Positions 1-9,835 are shown, counted from the stretch's first letter. The stretch is 64,000 nucleotides of DNA from Paenibacillus curdlanolyticus YK9 (GCF_000179615.1 NZ_AEDD01000004.1:264024-328023), one strand, 5' to 3'. Notes: generated by a model from the sequence alone, not told the origin. Made by a program: numbers and translations.

Positions 1-1
1 T

Positions 2-955
2 CAGACAGGAACCCGCGCTAACCTCGAGCTAAGCATGGATCGTTTCGGTGAGTACATTTATGAATTCAAAATAACGAAACGCCCCGCGGTTACCTTCAAT
101 GCGAAGGGCGAAGGAACATTCGCTTACGAGATGACCGATTTGGAAAACAGCGCTGGCGGCACCTTTAAAGGAACAGGCACTTTACAGCTTAAGAACAACC
201 AAATCAAGCTATCGCTTAGCAATGTACCTAATGTAGCCAAACCTATTTTCAAAGCAGCCCATACGATGATCCGTGATCCTTATGCCTACCAAAGCTTCTC
301 CGGCTTGGCTGCCCAAACGATTTTATCTGACTACTGCCAATGCTCGCCGTCGGATAATATCAAATTCAGTTATGTCGACGGTGACAATGAGGGGATTGAG
401 CCCTGGATCATCTATTACATGATCGAAGTGAATAACATTATGATCGGCGAGTTTGAAGTGAATATGCATAAACGCACCGTTAAGCGAGTAAACGACTCCT
501 ATTCAGGTGCCACGGATGACCAGTTCCTCAAGCTTGATAAAAAAGTGTCCTCCTCCTCCACCCTGCCGGCAACGAAAACGGTCAATTATAGCCCTGACCG
601 TGTCGTAGACGGCAACCTTACCACCTGCTGGTGCGAAGGGGTGAAGGGAGACGGCATCGGTCAAAGCATGACGATTTCATTCTCTAAGATGATTACAGTG
701 AACCGATTAAATATCACATCCGGTTACGCCAAAACACCTGCTAGTTTCTTAGATAATGGGATGGTTCGTAAAGCGCGCATCACCTTTTCTAATGAGACAT
801 CAATTACGGTCGATTTAACCAAAGGTTCATACTTCAACTTGAACGATTACGGCCTTACAGACATCTCCACTTCGTCCATCAAGCTAACCATTCTAGAAGT
901 ACGTCCGGGGGCGAAGTTCCATGATACATGCATTTCGGAGATTTCTGCGAGCTAG
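2..955 (+). CDS. C-terminal part of a glycan-binding (discoidin-like, NADase-type) protein
   Basis: The frame is open from the left edge, so the true start lies outside the window; the first internal ATG is at 35. About 318 residues are visible. The last 130 residues, from about residue 185, resemble the NADase-type glycan-binding domain, a discoidin-like beta sandwich. They contain the recognisable stretches DGNLTTCWCEG, GDGIGQ, NGMVRKARITFS and the C-terminal LEVRPGAKFHDTCISEI. The part before it (about 1-180) has no family I recognise; it looks globular and beta-rich. The domain assignment is from remembered family features. The protein is probably extracytoplasmic, but the N-terminus that would show a signal peptide is missing. 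Confidence 0.75.
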   Translation, partial: QTGTRANLELSMDRFGEYIYEFKITKRPAVTFNAKGEGTFAYEMTDLENSAGGTFKGTGTLQLKNNQIKLSLSNVPNVAKPIFKAAHTMIRDPYAYQSFSGLAAQTILSDYCQCSPSDNIKFSYVDGDNEGIEPWIIYYMIEVNNIMIGEFEVNMHKRTVKRVNDSYSGATDDQFLKLDKKVSSSSTLPATKTVNYSPDRVVDGNLTTCWCEGVKGDGIGQSMTISFSKMITVNRLNITSGYAKTPASFLDNGMVRKARITFSNETSITVDLTKGSYFNLNDYGLTDISTSSIKLTILEVRPGAKFHDTCISEISAS

Positions 956-956
956 C

Positions 957-1673
957 ATGAGAGGCATGCGAGGCGGGGGGCAACCCGCTTCTTGCATAAG
1001 CAATCTGATCGCTGGTATGCCGCAGCAATCGGCCAGCTACAAGATTAGGCCGGATCAATTTCGGATAGATATCTACATTGGGCGGGATCAAACGATCGTG
1101 ATTCACGCCCTCAAGGATAACAACTTCTCGGAATGGCTTTCCGTCGGCAAGCTTATTCCTGGCGATGCCGCTGCTGGAGCATGCATCCGTCACTTGCTTG
1201 AGCATTCCCCTTTGCCAACAACCTGCTCCCTCTATTGGACGCCTTTTGAGGAAGCTACGCAGATGAAATACCGTGAGCTTTTTGTATTTTATCAGCATGT
1301 GACGGTCCGCAAAGGCGATGCTTCGCATTTTGTCATGAATGGCAAACGAGTCGCGAGAGATGCTTCGCCTGATCGTATTCAACAACGACTGCTTCAGCTC
1401 CATGAGGAGTATCGGATAGCGTGTAAGGCGACGGATGAACCCGCTCCTACCATTACAAGGCTGCAGCAGGTGCTAGCGGAAATACGGACGATGGAGCAAG
1501 CTTGTCCATTGCCGGAGCTTTTAGGCAACGTCTCGGATCATGCTAGAGCCATGTTTGCGGCAATGAAACATCAATATGCGCTCTCCCCTCATGAGGAAGT
1601 CAGAAGCCTGCTCTATGAGCTTTTCCAGCTCCACTCATCGATCTACAATCGACACATGACGGCAGTCCGATGA
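957..1673 (+). CDS. Hypothetical protein
   Basis: The ATG at 957 follows the TAG of the preceding gene (953-955) by one base, which suggests translational coupling; an upstream in-frame ATG at 921 would overlap that gene. The protein would be 238 residues. It has no signal peptide or membrane segment. The C-terminal half looks helical (LLQLHEEYRIACK, RSLLYELFQLHSSIYNRH). I do not recognise a family. Support for a real gene comes from its placement, protein-like composition and the terminator hairpin just after the stop. Confidence 0.6.
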   Translation: MRGMRGGGQPASCISNLIAGMPQQSASYKIRPDQFRIDIYIGRDQTIVIHALKDNNFSEWLSVGKLIPGDAAAGACIRHLLEHSPLPTTCSLYWTPFEEATQMKYRELFVFYQHVTVRKGDASHFVMNGKRVARDASPDRIQQRLLQLHEEYRIACKATDEPAPTITRLQQVLAEIRTMEQACPLPELLGNVSDHARAMFAAMKHQYALSPHEEVRSLLYELFQLHSSIYNRHMTAVR

Positions 1674-1689
1674 TTTGCAAAAACATACG

Positions 1690-1716
1690 AATGGCTCCCT
1701 TCACGAGGGAGCCATT
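1690..1716. terminator. Bidirectional intrinsic terminator
   Basis: The 10-bp perfect arms AATGGCTCCC and GGGAGCCATT (1690-1699 and 1707-1716) surround a 7-nt loop. The hairpin lies between two convergent genes. The T-rich tail on the plus side is weak. Confidence 0.7.
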
Positions 1717-1730
1717 TTGTGATTCATCGC

Positions 1731-3713
1731 TTAACGTACAGGAGGCTTTGCCGGCACCGGCTTCAATGCCGGAGTCGACTCCTTCTTCGTTAATCCGTAG
1801 CCGAAGTCGAACAGGATTTGATCCTCGTCCAAATTTCGTTTGCCCGGCGCAATCGGTTTGTACGATTCGGCATAGAACGGCCATCGAATCGGCAGCTTGC
1901 CCGTGAAATCGCGTTTTCCGAACAGAACATCCGCGACGCCAGCGCCCTCCGTGCCCGGAAGCCACGCCTCGACTAAGCCTGCCCAGTCGTTCATCTGCTC
2001 GGTAATGATCAATGGACGGCCTGACACCAAGACGACGACGGTCGGCACGCCCGATGCCTTCACATTCGCCAGCGTCGCCAGATCCACATCGCTCAGCTTT
2101 AGCCCGTTCAAATTATCGCCGTGCATCTCAGCATACGGCTGCTCGCCAATGACGACGATGGCCACATCATGGCCTGCCGCGCCGCGTCCCTCCTTATCGT
2201 ATGTGACGGTCTTCCCATCGCCGACAACCTCCTTTATGCCCTGCAAAATCGTCGTTCCCGGCGTCGTATTGCCTGGGGAGCCCTGCCATGTAATCGACCA
2301 GCCGCCGAGCTGCAGGCCGATGTCATCCGCACTTTTGCCTGCGACGAAAATCTTGTTCATATCCGCAAGTCGGGAGAGAATCGGCGATCCGTTCACGTTA
2401 TCGTTCTTCAGCAGCACCAGCGATTCCGATACCGCTTGGCGCGCAAGCGCCTTATGCGCGTCGGAGGCAAACGTGCTTGCGAGCGCAGGATCGGTCTTGG
2501 GATGCTCGAACACGCCGGATTCGAATTTGACGCGCAGGATGCGCCTGACCGCATCGTCAATCCGTTCCTGTGAAATCTCGCCTGTGGCCGCCAGATCCTT
2601 CAAATGCACAATCGTTTCACGCCAAATTTCCGGCATCATCAGCATATCGACGCCTGCATTAACCGCCGTGCGGATCTGGTCGCGAAGGCCGCTGACCGGA
2701 TTTCCGTCCCAATCCTTCGTAATTTGCTGGACGCCGTTATAATCCGAAACGACGAAGCCCGTAAAACCGAGCTGGCCGGGGCCATGGCCTTTAAGCGCAT
2801 CCGTCAGCAGCCGCTTGTTCGCATGCATTTTCAACCCTTGAATGCTGGTGTAAGAAACCATAACGGTCCGAACGCCTGCTTTAACGGCCGCCTTGTACAT
2901 CGGGAGATTAATGTCCAGCACCTGCTGCTCCGTCAGCGTCGTAATATCGCCTTGATTCGCGCCGTTGTCCGTCAAGCCTTCGCCGATATAGTGCTTCGCG
3001 GTTGCAACGGATTTGTTGGACTTGGCCAAATCCTGAATCGCAGCGCCCTGCATCCCTTTAATGAAGGCCGCGCCCATCTGGGCGACCAGCGCCTCGTTAT
3101 CGCTAAACCCTTCATAGGTACGGCCCCATTTTGCATTTTGCGGGTCCGCAATCATTGGCGCGAACGCCCAATTTGTGCCGGAAGCTTTAACTTCCTCTGC
3201 CGTTGCCGCACCGATTTGCTCGACTAGCCCCGTATTCCTCGTCGCCCCCAGCCCGATATTATGCGGATAAAAGGTTGCGCCAACGATATTGCTTTGCCCA
3301 TGGACAGCATCTACGCCGTATAAGAGCGGAATGCCGAGCCTCGTGGAAAGCGCAGCGTCCTGATAGTCGTCCACCATAGCTGCCCACTTCTCTCGGGTGC
3401 TATCCGATTGCTTATCATTGGGGAATGAGCCGCCTCCGGACAAAACAGAGCCTAGCAAATAGGTCTTTACATCCTTCGGCGTCACCCATGCCCGCTCGGC
3501 CTGCACCATCTGGCCGATTTTCTCATCCAGCGTCATTTGTCCGAGCAAATCGTTTACGCGCGCTTCAATCGATTGCGTCGTGTCCTGATAGACCGACCAG
3601 CTTCTTGATGCCTCGGCAGCTGCTTGCCTAGGCACTATGTTAAGATATGCGCTAATACTCGCAATCAACAAAATAGCTGCAGCCACCGCGGTGACTATCC
3701 TTTTGCTCATCAT
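1731..3713 (-). CDS. Secreted GH3 beta-glucosidase
   Basis: This is a 660-residue glycoside hydrolase family 3 enzyme that removes non-reducing beta-linked glucose (or a related sugar) from oligosaccharides. Residues 1-34 form a Sec-type signal peptide. The GH3 N-terminal barrel covers about 50-395, with KH at 240-241 and the catalytic nucleophile motif VVSDYNG (Asp324). The GH3 C-terminal domain follows, about 425-640, with the VLVSGRPL and WLPGTEG stretches. Two ATGs are adjacent at the start and a GGGGGG ribosome site precedes them; the second ATG (3710) is equally possible. No PA14 or FnIII-like domain is present, unlike the GH3 enzyme at 6166. Fine substrate specificity cannot be read from the sequence. 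Confidence 0.93.
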   Translation of the reverse strand: MMSKRIVTAVAAAILLIASISAYLNIVPRQAAAEASRSWSVYQDTTQSIEARVNDLLGQMTLDEKIGQMVQAERAWVTPKDVKTYLLGSVLSGGGSFPNDKQSDSTREKWAAMVDDYQDAALSTRLGIPLLYGVDAVHGQSNIVGATFYPHNIGLGATRNTGLVEQIGAATAEEVKASGTNWAFAPMIADPQNAKWGRTYEGFSDNEALVAQMGAAFIKGMQGAAIQDLAKSNKSVATAKHYIGEGLTDNGANQGDITTLTEQQVLDINLPMYKAAVKAGVRTVMVSYTSIQGLKMHANKRLLTDALKGHGPGQLGFTGFVVSDYNGVQQITKDWDGNPVSGLRDQIRTAVNAGVDMLMMPEIWRETIVHLKDLAATGEISQERIDDAVRRILRVKFESGVFEHPKTDPALASTFASDAHKALARQAVSESLVLLKNDNVNGSPILSRLADMNKIFVAGKSADDIGLQLGGWSITWQGSPGNTTPGTTILQGIKEVVGDGKTVTYDKEGRGAAGHDVAIVVIGEQPYAEMHGDNLNGLKLSDVDLATLANVKASGVPTVVVLVSGRPLIITEQMNDWAGLVEAWLPGTEGAGVADVLFGKRDFTGKLPIRWPFYAESYKPIAPGKRNLDEDQILFDFGYGLTKKESTPALKPVPAKPPVR

Positions 3714-3778
3714 GCACCCCCATAACCAGCTTATCCCAATATAATATTGCCATTAAGCATGTGAATATGTGATACGCG

Positions 3779-3815
3779 AAAAACCCGCTTCCCCAGCGTG
3801 CCGGGAAAGCAGGTT
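3779..3815 (-). terminator. Intrinsic terminator after the epimerase gene
   Basis: On the minus strand the arms 3815-3803 and 3793-3782 form a 12-bp GC-rich stem (one G-U pair) followed by a run of T. It lies just downstream of the stop of the gene at 3844-4698. Confidence 0.7.
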
Positions 3816-3843
3816 GATCATGTCGAGGCCGTCTATATCTGCA

Positions 3844-4698
3844 TCAGTAATTATTGTGCTGATTCGTCCAAGTATGGACTGGCGTCCAGCCAAGCAGCTG
3901 CTTCGCCCGCTCGTTGCTGACGACCGCTTGGCGGCCATCCAAGCCCGCGCGCCGATCCGCTGCCTCTGGGAAAAACTGCGTGAGCAGCCGTGTCGTCTCC
4001 CAGTCGCTGAGCGTGTCATCGGCGGTAATGTTCAAGCAGTGTGCCCCCAGCGCCTTTGTTTCCAATGCGGCAATCGTCGCGCTCACCGCGTCGCGGATGT
4101 CGATGTAGCTCCACAGGTTACGCGTGTAGCTCTCGGGGCGGCTCGTCGCCAATCCCTTATATTCGTTAACGCCGACGATCATCGAATAGCGCAGCGAAAC
4201 GATGCTCGTACTGCCGCTGCGTCTAGCGAACATTGCAGCCGTCTGCTCGTTCACGATCTTCGATAAGCCGTAGCATTCCTGCGGCTGCTGCGGATGGTCT
4301 TCGTCGACAGGCACATAATCCGGCGCGAAAGGCGCGGGCGCCCAGGCAAACCCGTAAGAGGATTCGCTTGAGCCCAGCACGACCTTCTCGATGCCGAGAA
4401 TGGATGCCGCCTCCAGAATGTGATACGTGCTCACTGTATTATTGGCGAAAATCGTCGCGTTCGGATGGCCGAGCGGCGCGGGAATCGCCCCCAGATGAAT
4501 GACGGCATCCGCGCCATGCAGCGCACCGACGACTTGGCCAAAATCGTTCAAGTCCACTTTGATCTGGTGAAAGCCCGGCTGGTCCGACCGCACGGTATCG
4601 AGCGATACGACCTCATAGCCCAGCCGCTGCAGCTCTGAAATGAGCTGTTTGCCAAGCTTTCCGCTGCCGCCGGTAACGGCGATATTTTTGATTGGCAT
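3844..4698 (-). CDS. NAD-dependent sugar epimerase/dehydratase (extended SDR)
   Basis: This is a 284-residue Rossmann-fold enzyme. The N-terminal dinucleotide-binding motif is TGGSGKLG (G10, G13, G16). The acidic residue at the end of strand 2 (VSLD) suggests NAD rather than NADP. The catalytic pair is in the YGLSK motif (Y143, K147) with the serine of SSESSYG upstream. It is cytoplasmic, with no signal. The start is 22 bp after the stop of the mannonate-dehydratase-like gene, so the two are probably cotranscribed and act on the same sugar or sugar acid. The exact substrate is unknown; uronate dehydrogenase-like activity would fit the neighbour but is inference. Confidence 0.88.
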   Translation of the reverse strand: MPIKNIAVTGGSGKLGKQLISELQRLGYEVVSLDTVRSDQPGFHQIKVDLNDFGQVVGALHGADAVIHLGAIPAPLGHPNATIFANNTVSTYHILEAASILGIEKVVLGSSESSYGFAWAPAPFAPDYVPVDEDHPQQPQECYGLSKIVNEQTAAMFARRSGSTSIVSLRYSMIVGVNEYKGLATSRPESYTRNLWSYIDIRDAVSATIAALETKALGAHCLNITADDTLSDWETTRLLTQFFPEAADRRAGLDGRQAVVSNERAKQLLGWTPVHTWTNQHNNY

Positions 4699-4720
4699 GG
4701 TGCATGCTCCTCTCTAGCAA

Positions 4721-5944
4721 CTAAGGGCGAACCAGCGTCCCGTCCGCCTTGCGGTCGAGCGAATACGGCGAATGATACGTCTTCCGGTTCCACCCGTCCC
4801 CGACGAGCAGCTCCGCCTTCTCCTCATCCAGCTCAATGCCGAGCCCCGGCTTGTCGGACGGATACAAATAGCCGCCTTTACGCACGACGTGACCCGGGAA
4901 TGCCTCCAGCTCAGCGGGCCTGAAGTGATTCACTTCCTGAATGCCGAAGTTCCATACCGACATGTCCAGATGGACGGCTGCCGCCTGATTGACCGGATCG
5001 TTCTCGCCGCCCTCCTGCCAAGCGGTCCGGACGCCGAACGCTTCGCATAACGAAGCGATTTTGCGGCATGCTGTAATGCCTCCCGCCTTGGACACGCGTA
5101 CCCGAATAAAATCGATCAGCCGCTCCTGCACGAGACTGAGCCATTCCTGGCTGTTCACGAACAGCTCGCCGACCGCCTGCGGGGTCGCGCTCTGCTGGCG
5201 AAGCTGGCGATACCAGCCGATCTGCTCAGGGGCCAGCACATCCTCCAGGAAGAACAGATTGTACGGCTCAAGCCGCTTTGCCAGCTGGATCGCCGTAATT
5301 GGCGACAAATGCTCATGCACGTCATGCGTGAACGCAACATCAGAGCCGAATGCGACACGCAGCTCCTCGAACATGCGCGGAATTGCGTTCAAGTACGACT
5401 GCTCGTCGAACACCGGCCCTTTGGTCCACGCGTTCTCCGGCAAATTAGCCCGCTCGTTCGGGATAAAGCCCCCGCCGCCGTAGCCGCCCAGTTGGGCGCG
5501 TATAACGGTATAGCCCTCCTCTAAATAATGGCTAATATCCTCCTTGAGCTCTGCGATGTCCGAGCCGCCTGCGTGTCCATAGCACGGCACAGCCGCGCGG
5601 CTCGCGCCGCCGAGCAATTGATAGACGGGCATGCCCGCCATTTTTCCTTTTATATCCCATAACGCCATATCGATGCCGCCGATCGCGGTCTGCAGCATCG
5701 CGCCGTTGCGCCAGTAGCTGCTTAAGTTCATCGTGTGCCACAAATCTTCGATATTCGCCGCATCCCTGCCGATAAGCTGGGGAGCGAGCATCTGCTCGAT
5801 AATCGCGATGACAGCTTCCGGATTGTACATATCCGAAGCCGAGCCAATGCCGTATAAACCGTCTTGATCCGTCGTCACCTTCACAATCGTCCATGTGCCG
5901 TTCGTTCTCGTGCGAATGCATCGAATGCCTGTTATTTTGGCCAC
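4721..5944 (-). CDS. Mannonate-dehydratase-family enzyme (enolase superfamily)
   Basis: This 407-residue protein belongs to the mandelate racemase/muconate lactonizing branch, D-mannonate dehydratase (ManD/RspA-like) group, which dehydrates sugar acids using Mg2+. Metal-ligand strands are visible as THDVHEH, FFLEDV and VGELF. The C-terminus ends with the ADGTLVRP motif seen in this group. A longer reading from ATG 5977 exists, but GTG at 5944 has a perfect AGGAGGG seven bases upstream (5952-5958), so I place the start there. It heads a two-gene operon with the epimerase and is divergent from a GH3 gene. Some members of this family have little or no mannonate dehydratase activity, so the catalytic role is not certain. 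Confidence 0.88.
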   Translation of the reverse strand: MAKITGIRCIRTRTNGTWTIVKVTTDQDGLYGIGSASDMYNPEAVIAIIEQMLAPQLIGRDAANIEDLWHTMNLSSYWRNGAMLQTAIGGIDMALWDIKGKMAGMPVYQLLGGASRAAVPCYGHAGGSDIAELKEDISHYLEEGYTVIRAQLGGYGGGGFIPNERANLPENAWTKGPVFDEQSYLNAIPRMFEELRVAFGSDVAFTHDVHEHLSPITAIQLAKRLEPYNLFFLEDVLAPEQIGWYRQLRQQSATPQAVGELFVNSQEWLSLVQERLIDFIRVRVSKAGGITACRKIASLCEAFGVRTAWQEGGENDPVNQAAAVHLDMSVWNFGIQEVNHFRPAELEAFPGHVVRKGGYLYPSDKPGLGIELDEEKAELLVGDGWNRKTYHSPYSLDRKADGTLVRP

Positions 5945-5989
5945 GTCTAAGCCCTCCTCTTGCGGTGTCGTGTCCATTGTAAGGGAATC

Positions 5990-6001
5990 AGCGCATGCGC
6001 T
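5990..6001. promoter_or_regulatory. Perfect 12-bp palindrome between divergent catabolic genes
   Basis: AGCGCATGCGCT is self-complementary and lies in the 221-bp gap between the sugar-acid operon and the GH3 gene. Position and symmetry suit an operator for a GntR- or LacI-type repressor. No regulator gene is adjacent. Confidence 0.3.
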
Positions 6002-6165
6002 TAATGAGACATTATTAAACTTTCCACCGCATTATTGGCTTGTTCCCGCTCACCCGATGCCGACGCTTCGCGAATGCGTTAGACTGGCGTTGTAAGCGCG
6101 ATTCAGAATGGCTGATAAGCGCGCCATGACGATGATGAAGAGAACCAATGAGGAGGAATTACGCA

Positions 6166-8808
6166 ATGGCTGAGCCTACGTTATCTACTGCCTTGTATCG
6201 CAATCCCGAAGCGCCAATCGACGATCGGGTCCACGATTTGCTTACGCGCATGACGCTGCAGGAGAAGGTCCGGCAGCTTGACCAATATTTCGGGACGTCG
6301 TTCGTCAGCGCGACCCACCCGCACATGATTACCGTAATGGCCGAGGACGCGACGGTCGACTGGGACAAGGTCAAATCGGTCATCGGCGAGGACGGCATTG
6401 GCTGCATTCACGACCTGTACGGGACGGCGGACATGAACAACACCCTCCAGCGTTATGCTGTTGAGGAAACCCGCCTCGGCATTCCGATCCTGTTCAGCGA
6501 GGAGGCGCTTCACGGCCTGCTGCGCCCGGGCATGACGGTCTATCCGCATGCTATCGCAATGGCATCGACATGGAATCCCGAGCTGGTGAAGCAAATCGGA
6601 CGCGATATCGCTGCCGAAACGAGAAGCTTGGGCATCCATGAATCGTTCGGCCCCGTACTCGACCTGGCCCGCGATCCAAGATGGGGCCGCGTCGAGGAAA
6701 CCTTCGGCGAGGATACGCATCTGGCGAGCCGCATGGGCGTCGCGATGGTGCAAGGGCTTCAGGGCGATTCGCTCGATGCAACGGACAGCATTATTGCCGA
6801 GCCGAAGCATTTTGCCGTACACGGCATACCGGAATCAGGATTAAACCACTCACCTGTCTCCATCGGCGCGAACGATATTCGCACGTATCATCTGCCTGTA
6901 TTTGAAGCTGCTTATAAGGAAGGCGGAGCAATCAACGCGATGTGCGCCTACCACGCGATGGACGGCGTCCCGTGCGCATCCGACTATGATTTGCTGACGG
7001 GCATCCTGCGGGACGAGTGGCAAATGCCAGGCTTTGTGCGGTCCGATCTCGGCGCCATCGCCCGACTTGAGCATGCGCACGGCACAGCAGACTCGGACAA
7101 GGAAGCCATCCGGCAGGCGCTCGTGGCAGGCGTCGACATGCAATATTACGACTACCCGCATGATGTCTATCAGAACGCCATCGTAGAGATGGTGCAAAGC
7201 GGCGAGCTGCTGGAGGAGACACTCGACTTGGCAGTCATTCGCGTGCTGAAGGTGAAATTCATGCTCGGCTTGTTCGAGAAGCCTTACGCCGTTCCTGGGC
7301 TGTCGGAGCGTGTCGTACGCAGCGAAGAGCATCTTCAAACCGCGCTCCAGGCGGCTCGCGAAGCGATCTGCCTGCTGCAAAATGAGGGCAGCCTGCTTCC
7401 GCTCCGCAAGGAAATCGGCACGATTGCCGTGATTGGACCAAGCGCGGATAAAGCGCGGCTCGGCGATTATACGCCATACATCGAAGGCTTTCAGCCGTCG
7501 ACGGTGCTGCAGGGCATCGCGCAAGCGGTCTCTTCGCAAACCCGCGTCCTGCATGCGAAAGGAACGGGTATTCTCGACGGGGAGCTGGAGCCGATCCCGA
7601 TGGGGAGCTTCCGCGAACCGAATGGCGGCGAAGGGTTGAAAGGCGAATATTTCAACAATGAGACGTTGGAAGGTGAGCCGGCGCTCGTCCGGAATGACCC
7701 GCATATCCACTTCAACTGGGCGATCACCAAAGCCGATCAGCAGTTGAAATCGTACGGCTTCTCCGTCCGCTGGACCGGCAAGCTTGTACCGCAGATGAGC
7801 TTCTCCGGCTATATTGGCACGGTCACGCAGGACAGCATGCGGCTATGGCTCGACGGTGAACTGCTCGTGGACGGCTGGGGCAAGGACAAGCGCGCGAGCG
7901 TTAGCGTGCCGATCGAGCTGCAAAGCGGACGCGAATACGATCTTCGCGTCGAGTACGTGAAGGATATGAACGGCGTCGACATTACGCTCGGCTGGAGCCG
8001 TGACGAGGAAGGCATTCAGGAGGCGGTCGAGCTGGCGCGGCAAGCGGATGTTGCCATCATCGCGCTCGGCGATTCCGAGCGGACATGCGGCGAAGGCGTC
8101 GACCGCTCCAGCCTTGATTTGCCGGGCAATCAGCTCCGGCTGCTGAAGGCGATTCACGAGACAGGCACGCCAGTCGTGCTCGTGCTCCAGAACGGGCGGC
8201 CCATTACGCTCGATTGGGAATCGCAGCATATTCCCGCTATCGTCGAGGTCTGGTACGGCGGCGAGCGCGCGGGCGAAGCAATCGCGGAGGTGCTGTTCGG
8301 CGACTACAACCCGGCGGGACGACTCCCGATCTCATTCCCGCGGACGATTGGCCAAATTCCGGTCTGCTACAATAAGCGCCGCGGCGGCCAGAAGCATTAC
8401 GTCGGCGGAGACAACAAGCCGCTGTATGCATTCGGCCACGGGCTGAGCTATACGACATTCCGCTATGCGAATCTGCGTGTGGACAAAAGCGTCATCGCCC
8501 CTGACGAGAGCGTAGTCGTGACGATGGACGTCACCAACGATGGGAACGTTGCTGGCGACGAGGTCGTGCAGCTGTATGTCGTCGATCCGGTCGCTTCTGT
8601 CGCGATGCCGGAGAAGCAGCTGCGGCATTTTGCCCGCATTGCGCTGCAGCCGGGCGAGACGCGCACCGTCTCGTTCACGGTTACGCCTCGCGACTTGGCG
8701 CTGGTGAATAAGCAGCTGGCATGGGTCGTCGAGCTAGGCGAGTTTACGCTGCAGGTTGGACCGAGTTCAGATCAAGTCGCGCTGGAGGCGCGGATTACGG
8801 TGGCTTAG
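6166..8808 (+). CDS. GH3 beta-glucosidase with PA14 insert and FnIII-like tail
   Basis: The ATG at 6166 is preceded by AGGAGG at 6151-6156, so the upstream in-frame ATG (6148) is not the start. The product is 880 residues. Order of domains: GH3 barrel (about 25-330) with PKHFAVHG and the nucleophile motif GFVRSDLGAI; GH3 C-terminal sandwich interrupted by a PA14-like domain (about 485-620, GLKGEYFNNETLEGEP onward); and a C-terminal fibronectin-III-like domain (about 775-870). There is no signal peptide, so it is a cytoplasmic enzyme acting on imported oligosaccharides. The architecture is that of bacterial and fungal beta-glucosidases and beta-xylosidases with PA14, where PA14 shapes the acceptor sites. 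It is divergent from the mannonate-dehydratase-like operon. Confidence 0.94.
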   Translation: MAEPTLSTALYRNPEAPIDDRVHDLLTRMTLQEKVRQLDQYFGTSFVSATHPHMITVMAEDATVDWDKVKSVIGEDGIGCIHDLYGTADMNNTLQRYAVEETRLGIPILFSEEALHGLLRPGMTVYPHAIAMASTWNPELVKQIGRDIAAETRSLGIHESFGPVLDLARDPRWGRVEETFGEDTHLASRMGVAMVQGLQGDSLDATDSIIAEPKHFAVHGIPESGLNHSPVSIGANDIRTYHLPVFEAAYKEGGAINAMCAYHAMDGVPCASDYDLLTGILRDEWQMPGFVRSDLGAIARLEHAHGTADSDKEAIRQALVAGVDMQYYDYPHDVYQNAIVEMVQSGELLEETLDLAVIRVLKVKFMLGLFEKPYAVPGLSERVVRSEEHLQTALQAAREAICLLQNEGSLLPLRKEIGTIAVIGPSADKARLGDYTPYIEGFQPSTVLQGIAQAVSSQTRVLHAKGTGILDGELEPIPMGSFREPNGGEGLKGEYFNNETLEGEPALVRNDPHIHFNWAITKADQQLKSYGFSVRWTGKLVPQMSFSGYIGTVTQDSMRLWLDGELLVDGWGKDKRASVSVPIELQSGREYDLRVEYVKDMNGVDITLGWSRDEEGIQEAVELARQADVAIIALGDSERTCGEGVDRSSLDLPGNQLRLLKAIHETGTPVVLVLQNGRPITLDWESQHIPAIVEVWYGGERAGEAIAEVLFGDYNPAGRLPISFPRTIGQIPVCYNKRRGGQKHYVGGDNKPLYAFGHGLSYTTFRYANLRVDKSVIAPDESVVVTMDVTNDGNVAGDEVVQLYVVDPVASVAMPEKQLRHFARIALQPGETRTVSFTVTPRDLALVNKQLAWVVELGEFTLQVGPSSDQVALEARITVA

Positions 8809-8853
8809 GTTAGGTCAATTTGGGCTCGCCTATGAGCGATTAATCAATAAAAC

Positions 8854-8903
8854 AGCGGCAGCCCAAGACACGAAGAATGCATCTTGGGCTACCGCTTTGT
8901 TGT
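8854..8903. terminator. Bidirectional terminator between convergent genes
   Basis: The 15-nt arms 8854-8868 and 8882-8896 (one mismatch) enclose a 13-nt loop. T-rich tails occur on both strands. It serves the GH3 gene on plus and the ankyrin protein on minus. Confidence 0.8.
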
Positions 8904-8922
8904 TCAATAATGAAGCGAGGAT

Positions 8923-9807
8923 TTATTTTTTTGCAGCAATCTCCTCTTCCAGCATGCGAATGATTGCGTCATAGTCTTCTACTGTTGGCGTCAAGCTCTC
9001 ATCGATGATATTTGTATACCCATCCTCGATCTGCTTTTGCCAATAACGTGCTAGCTCAAGCGGTGTGAAGCCGTTTCTTTCTGTTAGTTCGGGGTCAGCA
9101 CCTTTCTCCAGCAGAAAGGCTACAGCGTCTGGTCGGCCTGCCGTTATCGCTGATGTCAGCAGCGTGCTTCCATGCCATTCTTGCGAATAATAGTTAATGT
9201 CCATTCCGTATTTCAAAAACAACTCATACAGAGGAATAGAGCCATTAGCGAAGACGAACCATTCCGGTCCTGCCGGACCGATCGGCACGGTCGGATCAGC
9301 ACCTATTGCCAGCAAACGCTCAACCTCTTTCAAATCCTCAAACATGATTGCAGAGAACAATTGATCCTGCTTAGCCGAGAGCACCCAGACGACATCGTAT
9401 CCGTCGTAAAATTCAACATTGCCGCCGCTTGCATCGCTGACGAATCGAAGCGGTACATACGTAACATTGTTTATGACCGCTGGCGCAAGCGGCATACTTG
9501 TTTTCACGCCATTAACAGCTGCGTCGCGTGATCCGACGGTTAGCACGAGCTTTCGTTCATCGTTGCTTGCAGTAATCTGTTTCGTTTGGGCATTCCAGAC
9601 GGCATGGAGACCAAGCCGCTCGAAAATGGCGCGCATCGGAATCATCGTCGTTCCTGCACGCAAAAATGGCTTCTCGTCCAGCTTAAGCTCCTCGTTGTCA
9701 ATTACAATGCTGTAGCTTGGATGCTTTAGCTCGTCCGCAGCGACAGATACGGATACGGCTGGCCTTACAATAATAAATAAGAGCAAGATGACCATTATTC
9801 TCTTCAT
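8923..9807 (-). CDS. Secreted copper-amine-oxidase-N / ankyrin-repeat protein
   Basis: I start at the ATG at 9807 (MKRIMVILLL), which has GGGGA seven bases upstream; a longer reading from 9846 overlaps the previous gene. The protein has 294 residues. A signal peptide covers about 1-24. A copper amine oxidase N-terminal-like domain follows (about 30-145, with LRAGTTMIPMRAIFERLG and NNVTYVPLRFVSDASG), a common wall-associated module in Paenibacillaceae. The C-terminal half holds three to four ankyrin repeats (LLAIGADPTVPI, LFLKYGMDINYY, LLEKGADPELTERNGFTPLELA). It is the last gene of a minus-strand run with the two paralogs upstream. The role is unknown, likely protein binding outside the membrane. 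Confidence 0.8.
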   Translation of the reverse strand: MKRIMVILLLFIIVRPAVSVSVAADELKHPSYSIVIDNEELKLDEKPFLRAGTTMIPMRAIFERLGLHAVWNAQTKQITASNDERKLVLTVGSRDAAVNGVKTSMPLAPAVINNVTYVPLRFVSDASGGNVEFYDGYDVVWVLSAKQDQLFSAIMFEDLKEVERLLAIGADPTVPIGPAGPEWFVFANGSIPLYELFLKYGMDINYYSQEWHGSTLLTSAITAGRPDAVAFLLEKGADPELTERNGFTPLELARYWQKQIEDGYTNIIDESLTPTVEDYDAIIRMLEEEIAAKK

Positions 9808-9835
9808 TAGAGTTCCCCGTTCTTTGACTATCATT